Shown: piece after piece, positions 5,201-9,293 of the stretch
Layout: each line of letters opens with the position of its first letter
How positions within the stretch are numbered: the first letter of the stretch is position 1
Source of the DNA: CAYTUI01 sp964441335
GTDB taxonomy: Bacteria; Patescibacteriota; Patescibacteriia; UBA1558; 2-01-FULL-52-15
Assembly (NCBI GenBank): GCA_964441335.1
Contig: CAYTUI010000044.1
Coordinates: forward strand, 1-9,293
Direction: 5' to 3'
DNA: 9,293 nt
Notes under the pieces: model-generated
What the model saw: only the letters and a program-made list of their open reading frames with translations
Told to the model about the DNA's origin: nothing
Databases searched by the model: none
Program-made: the position numbers and the translations under genes

Positions 5201-6276
5201 ATGAAAAATGAAGATTTAGGCTATAATCAATTTTTTGAGTCTGGCCGCCAACAACTTAAATTGGATTCTTTGCCGGTCGCGCGGGTTATGGTTGAATATC
5301 AAGGAGCTTACAAAGTTAAAAATGCGACCGACGAATATTTGGCCAAGATAACCGGCAGACAAAGGTTTAGGGCGGTCGGCAGAGCAGATTATCCTGCTGT
5401 CGGAGATTGGGTGGCGATTAACGAACTTGGTTCAGGCCAAGCAGTTATTCAGGCAGTTCTGCCCAGGAGAACAGTGATTAAAAGAAAGGGTGTTAAGCAG
5501 AATGACGTTCAGATTATCGCCACAAATATAGATAGAGCTTTTGTGGTGGAGTCAGTTGATAGGGACTATAGTTTAAATCGTCTGGAGAGATATTTAGCTC
5601 TGGCCAATGACGGTGGTGTTAAGTCCGTCATCGTACTGAATAAAATTGATTTGATTTCTAAAGCGGAGTTGGATATAAAATTGGATCAGCTTAAAAAAAG
5701 ATTTAGGGGTGTTGATGTCATTTTGACCAGCGTTAAGACCAGTCAAGGGCTGGCTGAATTATGGTCAGGTATATTAAGGGGTCAAACGTGTTGTTTTCTT
5801 GGTTCGTCCGGAGTAGGCAAATCATCGTTGATAAACACATTGTTAGGCCGAGATATTATTAAGACTNNNNNNNNNNGACTGAAGATATCAGTTTGATGAG
5901 CGGCCGTGGCAAACATGTTACTACCAATAGAGAAATGTATTTTTTAAGCAACGGTGGCATTGTGATTGATAACCCGGGGATGCGCGAGGTGGGGATGACT
6001 AATAGCATCGCTGGACTAGACAGTCTATTTGATGAAATTACGATGCTGGCTAAGAAGTGTAAATTTGCGGACTGCCAACATATTCTTGAGCCTGGTTGTC
6101 AGGTGCTGTCAGCGCTTAAATCTGGTCAGCTGGATGAAGGCAAATATACTAATTACCTTAATCTGAAAAAAGAAGCTGAACACTATGTCATGACCGATCT
6201 GGAAAAAAGAGTCAAAGACCGGCAGTTCGGCAAGTTTATTAAGAAAGCGAAGAAAGAGTTAAGGGACTCTGATTGA
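5201..6276 (+). CDS. rsgA: Ribosome small-subunit-dependent GTPase A (RsgA/YjeQ), interrupted by an N run
   Basis: RsgA is a circularly permuted GTPase that helps the 30S subunit mature. Visible, in order: an N-terminal OB-fold (AVGDWVAI), the G4 motif NKID (about residue 147), the P-loop GSSGVGKSS (about 201-209), then beyond the N run SGRGKHVTTNRE (switch I region), the G3 motif DNPGMRE, and the zinc-binding C-x4-C-x-H-x5-C (CKFADCQHILEPGC). The two halves lie in different frames relative to the 10 N, but the left side ends in ..AAGACT and the right side begins GACTGAAG..; merging the shared GACT gives an open frame reading IKTEDIS, with the usual family spacing from the KT to GKH. The gene is therefore probably intact and the N run a scaffolding filler. 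I chose ATG 5201 because MKNEDLGYNQFF resembles the N-terminus of homologues; GTG 5192 is possible. It has its own promoter and no Shine-Dalgarno. Confidence 0.92.
5867..5876. other. Assembly gap (10 N) within rsgA
   Basis: Ten N are flanked by GACT on both sides (5863-5866 and 5877-5880). The fixed size and the flanking duplication suggest two overlapping contig ends joined by a placeholder rather than missing sequence. Confidence 0.85.
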
Positions 6277-6295
6277 TTTGCGTTTGCGTGGGGAA

Positions 6296-6304
6296 TGTGA
6301 TAAA
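6296..6304 (+). promoter_or_regulatory. Candidate extended -10 for the trp leader transcript
   Basis: TGTGATAAA (extended -10 TG, then GATAAA, four of six) lies 12 bases before the leader-peptide ATG at 6317, with an expected start near 6311. No good -35 at normal spacing is seen; TTGATT (6273-6278) is 20 bases away. Read-through from rsgA is the alternative source of transcripts. Confidence 0.4.
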
Positions 6305-6316
6305 TTTTCACTAGTC

Positions 6317-6373
6317 ATGAAATTAACCATTAAAAACAACCTAAATTGGTTGACTGCCCGCAGTATCGGGTAG
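6317..6373 (+). CDS. Trp leader peptide of the trpB attenuator
   Basis: The 18-residue ORF MKLTIKNNLNWLTARSIG has its Trp codon at 6347-6349, three bases before the first strand of hairpin 1:2, and its stop TAG at 6371-6373 inside segment 2. This is the geometry of classical trp attenuation: a ribosome stalled at Trp would cover segment 1 and free segment 2, while a ribosome at the stop would cover segment 2 and allow the terminator. There is only one Trp codon (E. coli trpL has two in tandem), so sensing may be less sharp. No Shine-Dalgarno is seen; the start lies about six bases from the expected transcript end, in the near-leaderless style of this genome. Confidence 0.72.
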   Translation: MKLTIKNNLNWLTARSIG

Positions 6374-6409
6374 TGTTCTGGTTTTACTAATAATCATAAT
6401 CACTCCCCG
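6353..6409 (+). promoter_or_regulatory. trpB attenuator: segments 1:2 and 2:3
   Basis: Segment 1 (6353-6360, ACTGCCCG) pairs with segment 2 (6367-6374, CGGGTAGT) over eight pairs including one G-U, with a six-base loop. Segment 2 extended (6367-6375, CGGGTAGTG) can instead pair with segment 3 (6401-6409, CACTCCCCG) over nine positions with a single U-C mismatch, excluding the terminator, whose 5' arm is 6404-6409. A further option is CCCGCAGT (6357-6364) with ACTGCGGG (6411-6418), eight perfect pairs that also break the terminator. Confidence 0.75.
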
Positions 6410-6426
6410 GACTGCGGGGATTTTTT
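6404..6426 (+). terminator. Intrinsic terminator upstream of trpB (segments 3:4)
   Basis: TCCCCG (6404-6409) pairs with CGGGGA (6415-6420) around GACTG, followed by T6 (6421-6426). It lies about 95 bases before the trpB start and after the leader peptide, as an attenuator terminator should. Confidence 0.85.
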
Positions 6427-6520
6427 GTTATGTCTAAATATTTATTTTACAATCGGGCTACTGAACGTTGGCGTAAAACACTTCGTTTTACTTATCGTTG
6501 TTAAATAATTAAACAATTTT

Positions 6521-7738
6521 ATGAACAAATCTATAAAATCACAAAAAACCCTTCCTAATGACCAAGGTTACTTCGGGCAATATGGCGGTCAAATTGTTCC
6601 TCCAGAACTTAAAAAAGTGTTAGATGATGTTGCTGAAGCATACGAGTTGGCAAAAAAGGACCCTGCTTTTATTCATGAATATACAGAATTACTGCGAGAC
6701 TATGTTGGTCGGCCATCACCGCTTTATCTGGCACGTAATCTGACCAAGCGTTTAGGTGGCGCTCAAGTCTACTTAAAGCGAGAGGATCTGAATCACACCG
6801 GTGCGCATAAAATTAACCACTGTCTAGGAGAGGCCTTACTGGCCAAACGTTTGGGCAAGAAGAAGCTATTAGCTGAAACCGGAGCCGGTCAACACGGCGT
6901 GGCGCTGGCTACCGCAGCCGCTATCGTTGGTTTAGAATGCGAAATTCATATGGGAGCTATTGATGTGGCTAAGCAATATCCAAATGTGATTCGGATGCAG
7001 TTACTTGGAGCTAAAGTAGTAACAGTTAATAGTGGCGGGCGATGCCTCAAAGATGCAGTTGATAGCGCGTTTGCAACATATATACAGGAAGCAGATACTA
7101 CATTCTTCGGCATTGGGTCGGTAGTCGGACCGCATCCGTATCCGATGATGGTTCGCGATTTCCAATCAATTGTCGGTCGTGAAGCGCGCCAACAAATCAT
7201 TAACCAAGCTGGCCGTTTGCCTGATTATCTTATTGCCTGCGTCGGTGGCGGATCAAATGCCATTGGATTATTCCATGAATTTCTTGATGACGATGTGCGA
7301 ATGGTGGGAGTTGAGCCAAGTGGCAAAGGATCAAAGTTGGGTGAACACGCGGCCACACTAACTTATGGCCAACCAGGTTCTATTCACGGTATGTTTACTT
7401 ATCTTTTGCAGGATGAAAAGGGTCAGCCAGCACCAGTGCATTCTATTGCTTCGGGTTTAGACTATCCCGGCGTCGGTCCTAATCATGCTCATTTTAAAGA
7501 CACTGGGCGCGTGGAATACGTTACTGCTAGCGACAATGAAGCGTTGGAAGCTTTCAAATTGTTAGCACGGATTGAAGGAATTATCCCGGCCTTAGAAAGC
7601 GCCCATGCTATTGCAGAAGTTATAAAACGAGCTCCTAAATTATCGCCAGAGACAATCATTATTGTTAATTTGTCTGGGCGCGGTGATAAGGATATTGATT
7701 ATGTAGCAGAGAAAGTTTTAGCTAGAGATGTAATGTAA
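6521..7738 (+). CDS. trpB: Tryptophan synthase beta chain (TrpB)
   Basis: The PLP enzyme that joins indole and L-serine to make L-tryptophan. 405 residues, the usual length of TrpB. Signatures: YFGQYGGQIVPPEL (17-30), GRPSPLYLA (63-71), the PLP-lysine segment KREDLNHTGAHKIN with K97, the catalytic glutamate E119 in LLAETGAGQHGVA, the PLP-phosphate loop GGGSNA (242-247), EGIIPALESAHA (352-363) and NLSGRGDKD (383-391). The spacing fits the TrpB1 type that normally works with TrpA. After HKIN the usual N is H (residue 100), a small oddity. No trpA or other trp gene is next to it, so it may salvage indole or work with a distant TrpA. The ATG at 6521 is the first sensible start and lacks a Shine-Dalgarno. 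Expression is probably set by the attenuator at 6317-6426. Confidence 0.96.
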   Translation: MNKSIKSQKTLPNDQGYFGQYGGQIVPPELKKVLDDVAEAYELAKKDPAFIHEYTELLRDYVGRPSPLYLARNLTKRLGGAQVYLKREDLNHTGAHKINHCLGEALLAKRLGKKKLLAETGAGQHGVALATAAAIVGLECEIHMGAIDVAKQYPNVIRMQLLGAKVVTVNSGGRCLKDAVDSAFATYIQEADTTFFGIGSVVGPHPYPMMVRDFQSIVGREARQQIINQAGRLPDYLIACVGGGSNAIGLFHEFLDDDVRMVGVEPSGKGSKLGEHAATLTYGQPGSIHGMFTYLLQDEKGQPAPVHSIASGLDYPGVGPNHAHFKDTGRVEYVTASDNEALEAFKLLARIEGIIPALESAHAIAEVIKRAPKLSPETIIIVNLSGRGDKDIDYVAEKVLARDVM

Positions 7739-7744
7739 AAAAAG

Positions 7745-7796
7745 AGGTCGCGCCTCGGTGAACGGAGTTTTGATTTCCGTTACCGAAGCGCGACCT
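7745..7796. terminator. Bidirectional hairpin terminator between convergent genes
   Basis: A long stem pairs 7745-7753 with 7788-7796, 7755-7759 with 7782-7786 and 7761-7766 with 7776-7781: 20 pairs with one mismatch and one bulged G. Read on the minus strand it is followed by a U run (the A run 7737-7743), so it is a full intrinsic terminator for the minus-strand gene. For trpB it is a strong hairpin without a T run. Confidence 0.85.
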
Positions 7797-7800
7797 AGGT

Positions 7801-9132
7801 CTACGTCGTTTGCTCGAGCTCCTCAAGCTCGATGAGTCGCATCATCAGCTCGAAGTTCTCGCGCAGTTCCGATGCCCGGATCAAACGCTTGGTGGTGTCC
7901 ACCTTGACACTGTAGAACTGGATGTGAGTGACGTGACGGACGGGATTGCCGTCTTTCCAGACGATGCCAACCTCACCTGGCAGGTAGTAGGCGTTGGCTC
8001 CACGCGGGGCAATGGCCTGCACCTCCTTGATGCCATACTTGAAGAAGCCGTGGTAGCCTCCGATGGTGGTGCTGAACGTCTTCGGACCTTTGTGAACGCG
8101 TTCCGCTGATGTGACCAGGAATTCCGGCTCATGAGTATCCATTCTGGCGCCAGCCTTGGGATACTGCGTGAACAGCGTTCCTGCGTCAATCTCGGTCAGT
8201 GCATAGAAGCCGTCACCGGTCGCCGATTGAGAGACTTCTCTCATCAGCTCTTTCCAATGGCGTCGAACAGCACTGTCCACATCGATGCCGGGATGAACAG
8301 AATCCATCGTTCCGCCTGCCTGGATAGCTAGGAGCCGCACACCATTCCACCACTCGTGGGCGCCGACATCGTTGCAGAGCGATGGCACCCGCGAATGCTC
8401 ATGGGAGACCGTGAAAAGTGCGCCGGTGGAAAGCAGATGCGCCAACGGCAGACCATCCTGATCCAGACGATAGGACTCAAGCACGCCTGTGCGCGGGTCG
8501 TAGGAACCGTAGCCGCAGTTGCTAGCGTCGCCGCAATGAACGATATACGGATCCTGGACATCTCCGTGGCCTTGTTCCCGATGGTACTGACGAGCGTAGA
8601 CGCCATGCAGCAGGAGGTAGCGTTCCCAGTCGGGACCAAGCCGCGCCTTGATGAGCGGGTTTTGCAGTGCCTGATAAAGATGCATCTGCCCGTAGAAGAA
8701 GTACTTGTCTGCCCGAAGTAGCGGATCCAGTTCGACGATGCTGACATCGCCGTACTCACCGTCTTCCAGCTTTCTGAACTCTTCGACAGAGATGCGGCCG
8801 CCATTATGGGCTCGCGTCTTGTCTTTGAATTCAAAGCTGTAGGCTTGGAGGATGCCGTCAAGTGACGACATCGGACCAATACCGTGGGCCACAATCAGGA
8901 TCCGCACGCCACCTCGGCTGTATCCGAGATACTCGGCCGACATGGTGGTGAAGTACTTTTCCCAAGGAGTATCCTCGGGTTTGCTGGCCAGACGCGCCGT
9001 CACGATGTCGGGCATCGTGGCAATGCGACCACCCTTGCCGGCGAACTTGCGTGCCTGTTTGTAGGCCGCGACCAGACCTTTCTCGTTGTAGAAAGCCATA
9101 GCTGACAAAGAACCGAGCTTCTCTCGTGTCAT
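7801..9132 (-). CDS. Uncharacterised 443-residue protein, higher GC than its neighbours
   Basis: I do not recognise the family. The protein looks soluble: no signal peptide, no membrane segment, a balanced charged composition, and scattered His, Cys and Trp. Notable stretches are RILIVAHGIGPMSSLDGIL (about 77-95), which resembles the strand-glycine loop of nucleoside-phosphorylase-like folds, YIVHCGDASNCGYGSYD (about 197-213), GALFTVSHEHSRVPSLCNDV (about 238-257), and GVRLLAIQAGGTMDS (about 266-280). The phosphorylase-like reading is weak. Two sampled 60-base rows inside it are 60% (8461-8520) and 53% GC (8221-8280), against 37% in a sampled row of trpB (7621-7680). Unlike the other genes here it has a clear Shine-Dalgarno and a normal 5' leader, so it may have been acquired by transfer. 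It is convergent with trpB and single-gene as far as visible. Confidence 0.85.
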   Translation of the reverse strand: MTREKLGSLSAMAFYNEKGLVAAYKQARKFAGKGGRIATMPDIVTARLASKPEDTPWEKYFTTMSAEYLGYSRGGVRILIVAHGIGPMSSLDGILQAYSFEFKDKTRAHNGGRISVEEFRKLEDGEYGDVSIVELDPLLRADKYFFYGQMHLYQALQNPLIKARLGPDWERYLLLHGVYARQYHREQGHGDVQDPYIVHCGDASNCGYGSYDPRTGVLESYRLDQDGLPLAHLLSTGALFTVSHEHSRVPSLCNDVGAHEWWNGVRLLAIQAGGTMDSVHPGIDVDSAVRRHWKELMREVSQSATGDGFYALTEIDAGTLFTQYPKAGARMDTHEPEFLVTSAERVHKGPKTFSTTIGGYHGFFKYGIKEVQAIAPRGANAYYLPGEVGIVWKDGNPVRHVTHIQFYSVKVDTTKRLIRASELRENFELMMRLIELEELEQTT

Positions 9133-9141
9133 GTTCGTTTA

Positions 9142-9145
9142 CTCC
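9142..9145 (-). promoter_or_regulatory. Shine-Dalgarno GGAG of the minus-strand gene
   Basis: GGAG on the minus strand lies nine bases before the ATG ending at 9132. It supports this start over the in-frame Met12 and is the only convincing ribosome binding site in the window. Confidence 0.65.
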
Positions 9146-9172
9146 ATTTCCCTGTTCAGGATTTTAGGAATT

Positions 9173-9187
9173 TGGGGACTTTCCCCA
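9173..9187 (-). repeat. Small hairpin in the 5' leader of the minus-strand gene
   Basis: TGGGGA (9173-9178) pairs with TCCCCA (9182-9187) around three bases. It lies within the predicted leader between the transcription start and the ribosome binding site and may affect mRNA stability or translation. Confidence 0.45.
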
Positions 9188-9205
9188 GACAGCGAAAGTG
9201 CTTAA

Positions 9206-9234
9206 CTATTACCATATTTTACATATTATGTCAA
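9206..9234 (-). promoter_or_regulatory. Promoter of the minus-strand gene
   Basis: On the minus strand TTGACA (9229-9234, perfect) is followed after 17 bases by TAATAG (9206-9211), a weak -10 preceded by the extended -10 dinucleotide TG (TGGTAATAG). The start would lie near 9199, giving a leader of about 67 bases. ATTACCA (9208-9214) and TGGTAAT (9242-9248) form an inverted repeat around the promoter and could be a split operator. Confidence 0.55.
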
Positions 9235-9293
9235 TCCCTCGTGGTAATGTCTAAACACATTTGGCACTTTTTACTATTATCCAGTAATGAGTA

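Noticed and set aside
6277..6426. T-box riboswitch as an explanation for trpB control
   Set aside because: I see no T-box sequence (AGGGTGG-like antiterminator motif) or specifier stem; the coding leader peptide with alternative stems explains the region better.
6430..6504. 24-codon ORF (with one Trp codon) between the attenuator terminator and trpB
   Set aside because: It lies past the terminator and has no pairing partner or terminator of its own, so it cannot act as a second leader peptide. A hairpin (6473-6491) lies inside it. It might be translated, but nothing supports a function.
7881..9105. Several long open frames opposite to or out of frame with the 443-residue gene
   Set aside because: They are shadows caused by high GC: their translations are Arg/Ser/Cys-rich, lack start signals and overlap the gene that has a promoter, Shine-Dalgarno and terminator.

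Overview
The window looks like a metagenome-assembled scaffold (it carries a run of 10 N) from a small-genome bacterium, most likely Candidate Phyla Radiation / Patescibacteria. The clues are a DUF5667-type secreted protein, low-GC genes with almost no Shine-Dalgarno sequences, several start codons placed only 6-10 bases after a -10 box (leaderless or nearly so), and UGA used as a normal stop. The lineage is inferred from style; no marker gene proves it.

Layout. 75-1774 holds two secreted or membrane-anchored proteins (DUF5667-like; DUF7282-like) separated by a hairpin terminator and followed by two perfect palindromes. 1827-2054 is a compact regulatory unit: a near-consensus promoter, a 15-codon leaderless ORF with six consecutive Asn codons, an antiterminator/terminator pair, then tRNA-Asn(GUU). 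2055-2405 is a GC-rich non-coding stretch of hairpins and degenerate copies of the tRNA 3' end. 2433-3434 is a membrane-anchored protein with a degenerate M23-like domain. 3757-5056 holds a HAD phosphatase and a nitroreductase, each with its own promoter. 5201-6276 is rsgA, a ribosome-assembly GTPase, interrupted only by the N run. 6296-6426 is a trp-type attenuator (leader peptide with one Trp codon, competing hairpins, terminator) in front of a stand-alone trpB (6521-7738). A strong hairpin separates trpB from a convergent, clearly higher-GC gene of unknown function (7801-9132, minus strand), which has its own promoter and a real Shine-Dalgarno sequence.

Main result. There are two independent ribosome-mediated attenuators in 5 kb, and in each the codon tested matches the downstream product: Asn codons before tRNA-Asn, a Trp codon before tryptophan synthase beta. 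The Trp case follows the classical four-segment plan. The Asn case would be a tRNA gene controlled by the charging level of its own product: when Asn-tRNA(Asn) is scarce the ribosome stalls, the antiterminator forms and more tRNA-Asn is made. I know of no described example of a tRNA gene governed by a leader peptide. These are structural predictions read by eye from base pairing; no folding, alignment or database search was run.
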